Source: Uranotaenia lowii (Eukaryota; Arthropoda; Insecta; Diptera; Culicidae). Taken from it: DNA of 64,000 bases. Position 1 is the first letter of the stretch. Each line of letters opens with the position of its first letter. The notes beneath the pieces are model-generated. The model worked only from the letters and a program-made list of their open reading frames with translations, was not told the DNA's origin and searched no databases. The translations under genes were made by a program, and so were the position numbers. This document shows positions 23,700 through 35,687 of the stretch, piece after piece. The DNA lies in NCBI RefSeq assembly GCF_029784155.1, contig NC_073693.1, positions 233,197,102 to 233,261,101 on the forward strand. The letters are read 5' to 3'.

Positions 23700-24113
23700 G
23701 TATGTTACAAATTCATTATAAATATTTGTACTATTTCGAAATATTCCCCAACTTATCCGAGCGATATGTTTCGTAAACCTGGCACAATCGGGCGTTTAAT
23801 TTCGACCCAAAACCCAACAATTATGCAAATAAAAATCAAGAGAAAAATCTTGGAAAGAAATTTTAATATTCAAAGCACAAAGCTGAAACTATACAAATTT
23901 TAGTACACAAAACCTTAATCATTAAATTTTAGTTTTTTGTTTAGGTATTCGAGTAGCGTGAAAAAATCCGGACGACATCCGGACAGGGCTGGTAATTTTA
24001 TAAATTTTGCATTGAATATTTGGTTTAATCCGATGATCTATCCGTGTGAATGTATGTGAAATATTTGTATTGCCTAAACGCCAAAAAAGATCCAATGCAT
24101 TCGTTTATTAAAT

Positions 24114-24854
24114 CAAGCGTGAGTTTTCAAAAGGACGTATGTCGCAAAAGTAAACAAATTGAGTTACTGTTTGCACGGTATAGTAAATTTTATTTTCTTC
24201 TGTATGAATTAACTGTTTTGTACAAAAAAAAAAATAATATGCCGTTAGCTAAAAAAAATATACAAACGACCTATGTCATCTTTTCTCAGTGTTTTCGAAA
24301 TTCTTCTTTACACCTCTTTTTGGTAAAACGACGCATCTGTCAAAACAAATAATATCGCACACACAGCAGATAGGATCGCAGCAAACCGTCGTATGCGTCA
24401 AATCAGATACGTCGGTTTTTTCACATCATTGCAGATGCGTCAGTTTTAAAATAATTATTATTTTAAAACTGACGCATCTGCAATGATGTGAAAAAACCGA
24501 CGTATCTGATTTGACGCATAATGAAAACAATTTTGTTCCAAGCGACGAATCATAAAGGGTGTATGTAAATATTAAACTGTCACAACGACGAATCATTATG
24601 GCGTATGTGAAAAAAAACTCAACAATACGGTGTAAAATATTTTTTTTAACAAATTCACTAGGAAACAGCAAAAAATCCAGTATGCTCAAACCTATAATTA
24701 AAACATTATTGTTTTTCCTACAGCTGCCATGATAAAACTTGATTCTAGATCAAACAGCTTTAAATAGCATTTATTTATATTAACATAATTTTGTCCCTCC
24801 TTTTTCTCAGATTTTGTCTGATGTTACATACGTCCTTTTGAAAACTCACGCTTG
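24114..24854. mobile_element. 741-bp DNA transposon with 29-bp TIRs and 4-bp TSD
   Basis: The ends are perfect inverted repeats of 29 bp starting CAAGCGTGAGTTTTC and ending GGACGTATGT. They are flanked by AAAT on both sides (24110-24113, 24855-24858). A 4-bp duplication occurs in Sola- and Chapaev-like elements, but no transposase remains and the class is open. The centre holds a perfect 127-bp palindrome (24393-24519). Several CGACGAATCAT repeats lie to its right (24540-24600). Confidence 0.75.
24393..24519. repeat. perfect 127-bp palindrome
   Basis: Arms of about 63 bp starting ATGCGTCAAATCAGATACG are exact inverse copies that meet at AATAATTATTATT near 24456. The exactness, against much weaker similarity outside, suggests recent gene conversion or a recent palindromic duplication within the transposon. 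Confidence 0.9.
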
Positions 24855-25391
24855 AAATGTTGCTAGGTGGAATGCATTTCGACATTCATGATCAGAGGGA
24901 TGTAAGTGCCAAATTATCAAATTTTGAGAGTAGCATACCTATCGATTATGTGTGTATCAATCTACTCCTGAAGCAAAACTTTGTTTTTTTTCTATAATTT
25001 CTCACTTTTTCGATTGAATTAAAAGTGCTCGAATTTAAAAAAATATATAAACATTATGCACCTTGGTAACTTTTCAGTGCGTTTTCTTGAAACTATTATT
25101 TGGGCACTTACACTCCTCTCTTACATTTTAAGCGCCTAAATTCAATTCTATTGAGTTAAAAAACTGTTTTGGTAACATGCAAACATTGTGATTGATTTGG
25201 ATTCGATCGCTTCTAATACGCCTGAATGTTTACAGTTTACGAATCGATAACATTCAAAATCTTATTTTTACTGTTTCCTCTGAGATTTTTATTCCTTTGC
25301 ATATTCTTATATCGTACTTGGGTTTTGTACGCAGTTCTTTTTTTAAATAATTTAAAATAAAATTTCAATTATTTGTTATAGGTTTGTTAGT

Positions 25392-25458
25392 ATGGGAGAT
25401 AACTCCATAATTAAAATTAACTCTTACGATAGTTTAGTACAAGCAGTACCAGATTTAG
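25392..25458 (+). CDS. possible short first coding exon, unknown gene
   Basis: An ATG at 25392 opens 22 codons (MGDNSIIKINSYDSLVQAV, then PDL) and ends at a good donor, TTTAG|GTAAGA, leaving phase 1. Acceptor-like AGs precede it (TTGTTATAG at 25381, GTTTGTTAG at 25390). It could start the gene whose exon is proposed at 27493-27744, but the phases do not join directly: the phase-1 join would run into a stop after ten codons. An intermediate exon would be needed. It may be a chance arrangement. Confidence 0.25.
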
Positions 25459-25859
25459 GTAAGATAAATATAACAGAGAACAAAATTTGTTATACTTAAT
25501 CAAACATATGTACCTTAATTGCATACACAAAGGCGATTAAAATTAGCTTTTTGAGTTGAACAAATTATGCTCTGGTAAATACAAGAAATGCATTGATATT
25601 ATCGTATTTTGAATAACACATTTACCAAATTCAAAAAAGAAACTATAAAATAACACTTCATAGATTAAATTAAATCAGTTTATTGATTATCTTAGAACCT
25701 TTTAAGGTGTTTCCAGCAAAACCGTACCATATTGTAAAACATTCAGCGAGGGATCAAAATCAAAACATTTTGAGACTTTAAGATTAAATCTATTTCTTAC
25801 TTATTCAACTATATTATTATCCTTGAATTATACAACGAAGAATAAATCAAATAGGAATA

Positions 25860-26460
25860 CAGACCCCGTTCGTTTTTGGCAACATTCGATTTTGGCAACA
25901 TTCGATTTTGGCAACATCCGATTTTGGCACATGTGCCAAAATCGAACGGTTTTTAGAAACAACATTACAATTAAGTTTTCGTTATAACAGGATCAATTTA
26001 AATGAGACAAATACCACTTATACGTTTTTGTGTTCTGAAATGATGATAAAATGCAACAATAAAAACAAAAGTTTTTAAAATATTTATTAAGTACTAAAAA
26101 ATGGCAAAAACTTGAAAAATTCAAAAAGTTAAAAAACAAATTCAAATAAAAGACTGAAAATGACAAAAAACAACTAAAAAATGATGAAGAACGAAAAAAA
26201 CAGCAAATATGACAAATGAAAACAAACATTATAAACAAAACAAGATAAGTGCAAAATGCATCAAAAACATGACGAAAAAAAATCAAAAATTACTAGAAAT
26301 GGTCGGAAATTGACTAAAAATAAAGTTTTTGATAATAATATTAGTTATTTTGTAAAAATAACTGATAAAAAAGTGGAGAAAAAAACCGTTCGATTTTGGC
26401 AACATTCGATTTTGGCAACACAAAATGTACGAGCGTGTTGCCAAAATCGAACGGGGTCTG
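25860..26460 (-). mobile_element. TA-flanked MITE, CAGACCCCG family (copy 2)
   Basis: This is the inverted-orientation relative of 9831-10399. The ends are CAGACCCCGTTCG and its inverse, with TA on both sides (25858-25859, 26461-26462). Four or more subterminal repeats of ATTCGATTTTGGCAAC lie on the left side. The stretch with AATGTACGAGCGTGTTGCC on the right matches the left end of copy 1, which fixes the orientation. The A-rich interior is low complexity and not coding. Confidence 0.85.
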
Positions 26461-27188
26461 TAGTTGGAAAACAAAAATATATCTTCAACCCTTCAATGCA
26501 TGGCTTTTTTTAATGGGTATCTATATAAATTAATAAAGAAAAACTATTTCATACAACTCAACTGAATAGGTTTGAAGCCGTTATTTGAGGCCTTTTGAAA
26601 ATATAACTTAAGTTAGGAACAATTTTGTGAATCGTTTATGTTTATTTTTAAGGTTTCTTAGCAACACTTTACCGTCCTTTTGGCAATCGTGTCTTAATTA
26701 GGTATTTCAATACGTTTTTGGTGATTGTATTCCAAACATTGGTCATTTAGTGCAGGATGATGTTTATGATTGATTGGAACTAAAATATAATAGAAGCTCG
26801 AATTGTTTGAAAACAACACCGATTTTACAAAACTAATGCTTACATTAACATTAATTTTGATTTTGCAAGTACCGTTCTTATTTTTTCTGATGAATTAAAC
26901 ACAAATAAAAGTTTACTCATTAAAATATTGTGTAATAATTGCTTTTAATCTTAAAAGTTTTTTTTTTATACGAAAGTATTTGACTTTAGTTGTTTTGTTC
27001 CAAAACAACATTATACATTAAAGGGTTAATCGAGCTGCCACATTTATACGAGTTTTGATAGTTGCATAACCATGGGCGATTTTTTATAACATCAAAATCA
27101 TGAATAGAAATCAAATGGATTGCATACAATATGGCGTTATACAAGATGATCAGAATTCTATACTGCACAACTGTAAGTGTATGCTCTA

Positions 27189-27445
27189 CCCGAGCATACT
27201 CTACAGCAAGTTCTGTTATCACGCCTTGAGAGTCAAATGTGCTCTAATTTTGCTTGACATAAGATGGTACATAGCAAAAATGAGAGTAGAAATTCCCATA
27301 CATGGTTAGCAAAGTGATGTCAAATATTCGTATTTTTAAGACCCAAATGATTCCTCGTTTTTCTAAAAAATTTGAATGTATATTTATGCCAAATTTTGCT
27401 TTCAAAGAAAACTATGCGATGGCTTATTGTTATATTTATTGTTGC
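27189..27445 (+). mobile_element. CCCGAGCAGACT-family MITE, left half only
   Basis: It starts CCCGAGCATACTCTACAGC and follows with TATCACGCCTTGAGAGTC, TTTTGCTTGACATAAGATGG, GCAAAAATGAGAG and CATGGTTAGCAAAGTGATG. This is the order found inverted at the right ends of the copies at 27913-28388 and 28943-29373. No right terminus follows before the candidate exon at 27493. Confidence 0.6.
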
Positions 27446-27492
27446 TTTTCAGTTTATTTTCTCAAATATTATTAATTTTGTTTAATTTTTAG

Positions 27493-27744
27493 GATGCTTG
27501 TGTCGACCAAAACCATGCGACTAAGACGACACGTATAACATATTTATTAGTGGAATTTGTCGATGATCTGGATTGCATCCGAAAATTGGCCGATTTCACT
27601 GATCTGCAGAGTATCCGGATTCTGTACCTTTTTGGAGGCAACTATGGCGGTTGGGCATCTTTGGATCGATTGATTGGGCATTTCAGACCATTATGCGACA
27701 ATGAAACCATCTACGAAATCTTCCGACGCAACTTGGACAACTTG
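27493..27744 (+). CDS. candidate internal coding exon, unknown protein
   Basis: An open frame of 84 codons fills the interval exactly between a T-rich acceptor (TTTTTAG, ending 27492) and a donor (CTTG|GTAAGC), phase 0 at both ends. It reads DACVDQNHATKTTRITYLLV, then EFVDDLDCIRKLADFTDLQ, LFGGNYGGWASLDRLIGH and a final IYEIFRRNLDNL. Composition is balanced and GC-richer than the flanks, unlike nearby chance frames. I do not recognise the family and see no catalytic motif, signal peptide or membrane segment. No matching neighbouring exon is certain. MITE sequence ends about 50 bp upstream and restarts about 170 bp downstream. It may be an exon of a gene nested in the large intron, or a captured exon or pseudogene. 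Confidence 0.45.
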
Positions 27745-27912
27745 GTAAGCAACCTAAATTTAAAGATTTAACCGAGGTTAGAATTTTATCTTAAGTATTT
27801 ACAGTCGCTTTTCACATAACAGTCCCATATTGATAGGAATTGTTTACAATATGGAACTGTCATGCGAGTAGTAGCAGTTTATACGTTGCATAACTAAAGG
27901 CAGCTCTAGTAA

Positions 27913-28388
27913 GAATAGCAAACTTTTACGGCAAAATGATATTAAATTTGGCTATCACGTCTTGACAGCCGAATTTGCTCTCATGTTGTTTGACTTAATT
28001 TGGAAAAGAGCAGAAATGAAAGCAAAATATTCATAAACGGATAGCTCAATAATGCGATATTTTGCTTGTCTTGAAGCCATGATTATACCTCGTTTTGCTG
28101 TCGGTTTGCCAAAGTTTTGAAAGCATATTGATGTCAAATTTTGCTTTTATCTGACATTAGGTGATGCCTTGTAATGGTATCATTTTGCTCTCCAAGCTCT
28201 CGGAAAACGAGGTGTAGTTATGGTCTCAGTTTTAGCAAAATTAGGTATCACTTTGCTAACCATGTATGAAAATTTGTGCTCTCATTTTTGCTGTGTACCA
28301 CCTTATGTCAAGCAAAATGAGAGCACATTAGGCTCTCAGGGCGTGATAGCAAAATTTGCTATAATTTTGCCATAAAAGTCTGCTCGGG
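27913..28388 (+). mobile_element. CCCGAGCAGACT-family MITE with both arms
   Basis: The right end AGTCTGCTCGGG (28377-28388) is preceded by TGATAGCAAAATTTGC and CTTATGTCAAGCAAAATG. The left end is diverged but shows the inverse order (ACTTTTACGGCAAAATG, GGCTATCACGTCTTGAC). The two arms form an imperfect inverted repeat of more than 200 bp. It has no coding capacity. Confidence 0.65.
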
Positions 28389-28942
28389 TTTGCAATGTAA
28401 ATTTATGTCAAAAGTGATGCTTCAATTCTGTGCATCCAATTTGATATGAATTTATAGCAAAAAATTAATAGTGTGTGGTTCTATCTGATGGTTTAATGCT
28501 TTCATTTATTGTTATATACTGTTTCTACTTGATTGAGATGGAGGTTCAACATTTATGTTATTTAGTAATTTTAATTTTTGATAATTTATAATTTTTAAAA
28601 CTATTTAAATGTTTAACAATATTTAAAGAATATTTCACTAATATCAAATGCTGTCGTATTTTTAATTGCAAAAAGGAACCGAAATTATTTGAAAAGAAAA
28701 AAAAATGTAAGATTTTGTTCGAGTTGATCTATGACATTGTGGTGATTTGAAAATCTTCTATTAAAAAATATAGATAGTATTGAATAAAATACATTCTTCA
28801 GACTACCCGTGTCAAAAAATAACTTAGCATTGTCTCTATCGACTCGTTTAACACCTATTTAGGTGAAATTTTTCAATGATCTTCGCCGGATCGCTGTAAA
28901 TCACGTTAACACGTTGCATAATTGGAGGCGACTCTTTTTACT

Positions 28943-29373
28943 CGAAAAAACTTTTAAGCACAATCAGATTGAATTTTGCTATCACGCCTTGATCAGCAAA
29001 TTCGTTCTCATTTCGGTTGACTTAAAGTAGAACACAGCAAAAATAAAAGCGTAACTTTAGAATACGGATAACAAAATTATACCTCGTTTTGCTGTTTAGG
29101 TTTGAAAGCAAAATGATGTCAAATTTTGCTGTCATGCAAAATTATGTGATGCCTTATAGTGGCATTATTATGCTCTCCGAGCTCTCAGAAAATGAGGTGT
29201 AGTTAAGGTCTCAGTTTTAGCAAAATAAGGCATCACTTTGCTAACCAAGTATGAAAATTTGTGCTCTCATTTTTGCTGTGTACCACCTTATGTCAAGCAA
29301 AATGAGAGCAAACTCGGCTATCAGAGCGTGATAGCAAAATTTGCTATAATTTTGCCATAAAAGTCTGCTCGGG
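28943..29373 (+). mobile_element. CCCGAGCAGACT-family MITE, third local copy
   Basis: It ends AGTCTGCTCGGG (29362-29373). Its right arm is nearly identical to that of the copy ending at 28388 (for example GCTGTGTACCACCTTATGTC). The left arm begins near 28943 with AACTTTTAAGCACAATCAG and TTGCTATCACGCCTTGATC. The close similarity of the right arms suggests recent activity or local duplication. Confidence 0.65.
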
Positions 29374-29379
29374 TTGTCA

Positions 29380-32300
29380 TTAGACATTTCTGTTGAATAG
29401 CCGCACTTTGAGGAATCGCATGGACGAAACACATTTTTCTGCCACTATAAGGTACCGACTGTTTAGTCTATGTTTACGCTACACCCGGATAGTTGAAAGA
29501 ACGTTTGCCAGTAGCCTATGTTTATAGATAGAGGCAGGATAGAGGGTGAATGATTCAAACTTCACACGATAGAAGTCTAGTGGCATTACAAAGCAAGATG
29601 TGTTCCATTCGTTTCCGTTTTTCCTAGAAACAGTTCTTAGTTTTAATTTCTCTATTTCAGAAAAAAATTGGTTTGCCAAATTTGAATTTGAAATCAAAAA
29701 ACTTTTATATTGAAATCTGACTCGGTTTTTGAATTAGCATTTTATTTAGCATCGATTGCTTTTTCTTAGATTCAGCAATTTTGAGATCTTTGAAATTAAA
29801 TAAATAACATAACACATAACCTCATAAATGATCAACCATATTCATGAACGGGTTATATTCAACTTGCATTCGATAAACAGTGTTATTTTCCGTGATAAAT
29901 ATTTGACAACCACTTCACCCGAGCAAATGAATATGCAACGAGACATGTCGAAAGGAATTGCTTCAATAGGAATAGAGGAAAACAGCACAGCAGGAAATGG
30001 CTCCCATGTGCAAAAGAAAATCTTCGATCCCTAAGGAAAATCTTTTGTGCTGTTCGTTTGCATGTCAGCTGTTACAAATTCTCACCTCATTAAATGTAAT
30101 CGACCGAATCGAGGTTGTCTCGATCTCGAAGTTTATTGGAGGGTTTTGTTGTGCTAACAGTTCAATGAAGAATTAAAAAATGGCTACCTTTAATATTGAT
30201 GAGTTCTAGATATTGAAAAAATATAAACTAAAACGGTACGATATTGGGTTATTAATTTCCCATTGAATCCCAAGCTGAACCGATAATCTTTGTTCTTCCA
30301 TAAATGAAATGAAAAATTTACAATTTAGAGAAAAACACAGGAATGGGATTAATAAACCCAAAAGGCTTAAAATTCTAAATAAATCAACAATTTGAAATAG
30401 TACTCCATGAATATTATCGTTGAACTTCTTTATTGAGCTGCGTGACGCTGAACTAATCGTTTTGACGAACATTTGAAAAACTTCGAAAAAATTTGATTCC
30501 ACAAAATATACCATTGCATTGTCTACTTTAGAAGTGCATGATTTGGGGTCATTTTTGAATTTCTCAAATTTTGACCTTTTACCAAACTTTGAATTTCTCA
30601 TCAATGTTTTTTTCTAGAATTTTTTAGTAACGTTGACATGAGTAAATTTTAACTTTTAGGTTTATATTTAGTACAGAAAAATCATCATCATATTTGTTTC
30701 TTCTGTGGAACCGAGCCTGGTTTTTGTGCCAATTTTTAGATTCTCTGAAGGAAATCTCCGCTGCACAACTTTGTCAAAAACCGTAACGTCATTAGATCAC
30801 ATATTACATTTTTATACTAATGTAATGTAATAAAGTTATCATTTAATTATCATGACACAGTTTCTCACGTCATGGGGTAGTTTTTTTTAAGTTTTTGATT
30901 CTCATAGAAAATTTTAAAAATCTTGCAATAGAGGTACTATTTTTTTTTTCAAAACTTTACCCAGTACGACGGATTGGCTTAATGATATCAAGGCCGTGCG
31001 AACAGGGGGGGGGGGTTTAGGGGCTAACCCCCTTCTTTATGGAGATTTTTCCAAGTAAAAATTTCAGTACTAGAAATTAATTTACTAGGAAATCACTTGA
31101 TCCCAAAAGGTGTTAAAAAATAAGTTTTAACATACATGTGAGGAAATTGGCTTGCGTCCAGCAGGATTTAGTCTTGAATCACTCTACGCTTGAAACATTT
31201 CATAATACGATTTTATATTATGTTCACAAATTTAAACTAATTATAAATTTTAGATTTGCAAATCACTTAGGCTTTTGTTTTAAACCTCAAATCTTGACAC
31301 ACAAAAATCCCACCTCGTGTTTAAAATGGATTTTTACTAAGAATTGTAATTGAACAAGTTCAAAGTTTAAAACCAACCATTTGAACTTCGTTGTACTGAA
31401 GTGGAAATTGCGGGTTTAAGTCCCTGCCGGTGAGCCGTTGTGTATTTTCCGAGAAATTTATGATATTTACGGCTTATGTTCTTTCTTTCTTTTAAATCTC
31501 ATGTTTCATGTTTTCCAAATATTTCCCATCACCTTTGAAAATGTGTTCAAAATTCATTCATCGAATACTTATTTCACACAACACAAGTTGGTTACCATGT
31601 TACAGGTATTGAATACTCACAATAGTCAACAGATTTAGCAAAATAAAAGCAAAAACTTAGTATCCATTTAATCACTTTGATTGTAAAAAAAATAGTTAAT
31701 GTCATTCCAAATTTTATGCTGATATGAAATATTCCTCAAGAAACCAGTTTCAGTCTCAATTATATTTTGTATTTCTCATTCTTCTGAATGCTAGACTTCA
31801 TATTTGAAAGGATTTTTATAAAGGACTCAAGGCGAGGCGCATTTTCCATGGGGCTAATAATGTAAAAGCAGGTTTCGATTGATTTGGGCGCCCTGAATCC
31901 AAATTTGTAATAAGTTTTTTTTGTCTGACAGCTTTTGTACTTGATAAAACTTTTTTTTTTGTTATTTGACAAAACTACAAAACATAAATCTAACAAAATC
32001 TAAATAGGTATAAAATCGACTTTCCATTTTCCAAAAGATAGCGAGTCATTTTGATTTCAGCAAAAAAATATAGAAGTCTTCTTTTGTTTACTTTACTCCG
32101 TATAAACCGTATTGAATGATATTTTTAAAACAAAAATCAAATTCAGGCTTTAACAAAAATTTTAAACGAAATAGAACATTTTTTTTTAAATTTCTTCACT
32201 TGTATTAGAAATGCTTGTAATGATATCTTTAATTTTTTTAACTGCAGAAATCAGAATTTTTTTTAGATTAATCAGTAACATCCTCATCACCATTATTCCG

Positions 32301-33835
32301 AAATTGAATATACCTGCTTAAATTTTTTCTTTAAATAAAAATCTTTTTTATGAAGATTTATTAAAGCATGAATGATCAATTTTGTGTTTTGAAAAGTTAT
32401 GTTCTAGAAAGATTATATTTACATCCTAACTTTTTATACAGGATCCTTTTGTTTTTTACAAGACCTAGTATTTTAACGGCAAGAAAATATTCAAAACTTA
32501 AAGTTTTAAAGTCTTAAACCTTATTCACGTATTCATATTACTTTAATTAACCTTTTTTGAATCTTTCATTATTTTTAATCTATGAAAAGTCGAAGTAGCA
32601 GCTAAATTTTAATGCGCGACGTTAATTAACTTAGTATTTGAATTGTGCTTCAATATTCACAACAAATATTGAAATTCATTATTTTGATTTTTATCAGTAA
32701 CCCATTTCCACACCTGTTCTTTGTCAGAATTAGCTTTCAATGATGAATTGAAAATGTTGTTTTATAAACATTTAAAGTTATTACTGTGAAAAGATTGTTT
32801 TTGACATTTTAATAACTGGAGAATTTTAAATTTGAAAAATGATGATATCCCAATTTTGATCACTCGCACTCTTGAAATAATATTGTTTGTCTTCTTTGTA
32901 TGGAATAAAATTTAATTTCAATAATGTGTTTCGAATGAATTCTCTCTGAAGATGAAAATGGAATTTCATTTCCTCATGAATAATTTACAATTTAAATCTT
33001 GCTTAAATATTTCTTCAAATTCAAAATATTACAGCTGATTTTTTTAATCAAGCCTTCAATTGAAAATGAAGAAAAGGAATGTAAATTAAGACGATTAGTA
33101 ACCAATAATCATAATCATTTTGCTGAAGAGTTTTTGATCATGATTGATTTTTTACCTGATCTGGAATTTATTTTGGAATTTGAATTTAGTTACTTTTTAA
33201 ATCAGGGTTAAAATTAATGTATTTTATTCCTGTGATTCTTATGTCCAAAGCTTTGAGTTTTGGTTTAATTCGAAATTTAAATTCGATTTCGATTTCTAGG
33301 GTTTCGGAAATATTGATGTTTAAATCGAAAATTTGACTGCTAAAAATTTTATTTCAAGCAAATGTGTAGTTCAGAATAAGGAATATCATTATAAATAAAT
33401 TATTGATGACTTTCCGGGAAAAGCATTGATTCGAAACTTTGATTCTCACTCATTCTGTATTATGGTCATAAGTAAGAAAATGGTCTTGGAAATCAATTTC
33501 TGCATTTACCATTTGAATTTCGAAACCCCTATCCCTCCTCTCCCCTGGACGGGTCCTTCGTACGGGGATGAATGATACCACCAACCAACTTTATATTACT
33601 TTTATAATCCTATACCAACACTGTTGGTATAAATATATTTTTCGGCCAATCATTTTTTTTAAATAAATAATTTTGTGATTCAGTAACCGGTCTGGACTAA
33701 AAGGCATTTTTTTTTCTGCTGACGACATACATGTATTGCCTTCAAGCAATATATTTTATATTCGTTTCTACATAAAAGAAAACAAAAAGATTCTTCTTGG
33801 GCCACTTTTTTCTTTGTTTCATAACTTCTTTATTA
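29380..33835. other. long AT-rich stretch, mostly unexplained
   Basis: No gene is supported. A relic related to the ends of the element at 59023-60576 occurs at about 30990-31050 (GGCCGTGCGAACAGGGGG with a following GGGGCTAACCCCC). At 31405-31430 a GCGGGTTTAAGTCCC motif resembles a Pol III B box and may be a SINE scrap. Frames such as 29828-30034, 30206-30604 and 32999-33211 lack domains and have AT-driven composition. Confidence 0.4.
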
Positions 33836-33857
33836 TCTATATATATAAAAATGGATT

Positions 33858-33890
<33 letters not shown>

Positions 33891-35687
33891 TCCCTATAGA
33901 CTCGGAAACTACTGAACCGATTTGCGTGAAACTTGGCAGGTGGGGGTATTGGAGGCCGGGGAAGGTTCCTATTATGGTTTGAGACCCCTCCCTCTCTCGA
34001 TAAGGGAGGGAGGGGCCTCCCAAACAAAAGATAATTTTTTGCATAACTCGAGCCCCCATCAAGCAAATGGTATCAAATTTGGCATGGGGTAGCATTTAGG
34101 AACTAGGAATATTTCTATGAATATAAGGTACCCCTCCCTCCTCTCAGTGGGGTGATTGGAAGGGGAGAGGGGGGGCTACGGTACATTTTTTTATATAACT
34201 CGAAAACTAATCAAGATATCGGAACCAAATTTGGCATGAGAAGGTATTGGGATACGAAAAATGTTTCAATGATTATTTGAGACCCCTCCCTCTTTCCAGT
34301 TAAAAGAGGGAGGGGGCCTTTAATATTTTTTTTACATAATTCAAAAACTGATAAAGCAAATGGTACCAGATTTAGCATAGAAGGGTATTTGGATACGAAA
34401 AATATTTCTATGATTATTTGAGACCCCTCCCTCTTTCCAGTAGGGAGATTCAAAAGGGGGGGCTCTTTTATATATATTTTACATAACTCAAAAACTTATT
34501 ATGCAAATGGAACCAAACTTGGCATGGGCGGGTATTTGGGAACGTGACATGTTCTAATGATTGTTTGAGACTCTTTCCTTCTTCCAGCGGGGAGAAAGGA
34601 AAAAGAGAGGGGAGTTTCATACATTTTTTACTGCATAACTCAAGCACTAAAACAGTAAATGGAACAAAATTTGGCATGGAATATTTCGGTACGAGAAATG
34701 CTTCTGTGAATATTTGGTATCCCTCACTCCTTCAAAAAGATGGATGAAAAGGGGGGAAGAGGTCTCCCTTACAATTTTCAGTATAACTGGAGAGCTGATC
34801 GAGCAAATTGAACCAAATTTTGCATTTGAGGGTATTTGGATACGAGAAATGTTTCTTTTATAAGTTGAAGCCCCACTTTTTTCAGCGGAAAGATATTAAG
34901 GGGGCAAGGGAGGCTACCATACAATTTTTTGCATATCTTGAGAAATATTAGAGCAAACAGAGCTGACACACCATCCTCCTTTCAGTGAGTATGTACATAG
35001 GAGGAGGGAGGTGAGCCCAATACAATTTTGATATCATAAGTTTTCAATTTATGCTAACGAAGCCATCAAATGGAAACAAATATGGCATAGAAAGGTACTT
35101 GGTTAAGAGATATGTTTCTACGATAGACCCTAACGCTTCACAGTGTAGAGAGGAGAAAAAAGGAAGGGGTTCCATATAAATTTTGTTGTAAAGCTTGAAA
35201 AATTATCAACCAATGGAACAATATTTGATACAAGAAGATTTTTGGGAACGAAAAAAATGGGTATGATTATTAAAAATCACGATCTCCATTCAGCAGGGGG
35301 AAGGGAAGGCCACGAGGGGGAGGGGGTGGTCTCTCTTATCAGTTTTTTAGCATAAAACCAGAACATATCAAGCAAAAATAACCATATTTTATCAGTTGGA
35401 TTGTTTGCGTACTATTTATTTGGAACCCTCCTTTTTTAGGGCGAAGCTTATAGAAACAGATTAAAATTATCAGATCTTTAACACGAATGAAGATTCAGAA
35501 TATAAATTTAAGTTATTTTGGTGCAGCAATCCGAAACTCCAGCTGCAGCTCTCATTTTATAGCGGCTGCTTATGAATTATGTTATATTTTGATTTCAAAT
35601 AATGCTACAAAACAAAAAAAAATTGAGTAAATTCTGAAAATATCATTTGATTTTGAAAGGTGTAGCAAAGCACACCGGGTCAGCTAG
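33836..35687 (+). mobile_element. complete Helitron-like element with amplified internal units
   Basis: It starts TCTATATATATAAAAATGG just after an A and ends CTAG just before a T, the expected A/T insertion with no duplication. Before the CTAG end lies a stem-loop (GGTGT at 35659-35663, ACACC at 35672-35676) and a 7-base GGGTCAG spacer, the Helitron 3' signature. A (GTCT)n run (33857-33890) follows the 5' end. The interior is about seven diverged units of 145-170 bp, each with TTATTTGAGACCCCTCCCTC, a short G-rich inverse, CATAACTCGAAAACTAATCA and ACCAAATTTGGCATG. No Rep/helicase is present, so it is non-autonomous. A minus-strand relative lies at 14690-16361. Confidence 0.85.
33857..33890. 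repeat. (GTCT)n microsatellite within Helitron 5' end
   Basis: About eight uninterrupted GTCT units. The same repeat, inverted, lies at 16315-16339 at the corresponding place in the minus-strand copy, so it belongs to the element and is not an independent locus. Confidence 0.9.

Noticed and set aside
24050..24689. Frames of 65-100 codons on both strands
   Set aside because: They fall within a DNA transposon and its palindrome; the same peptide appears on both strands because of the palindrome.
30206..30604. 132-codon minus-strand frame
   Set aside because: AT-driven composition (F, N, K, S rich), no domain and no splice or promoter support.
33742..34747. Several frames rich in proline or with TDRQTDRQT repeats
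   Set aside because: They are translations of the (GTCT)n run and of Helitron internal units, with no conservation between units at protein level.
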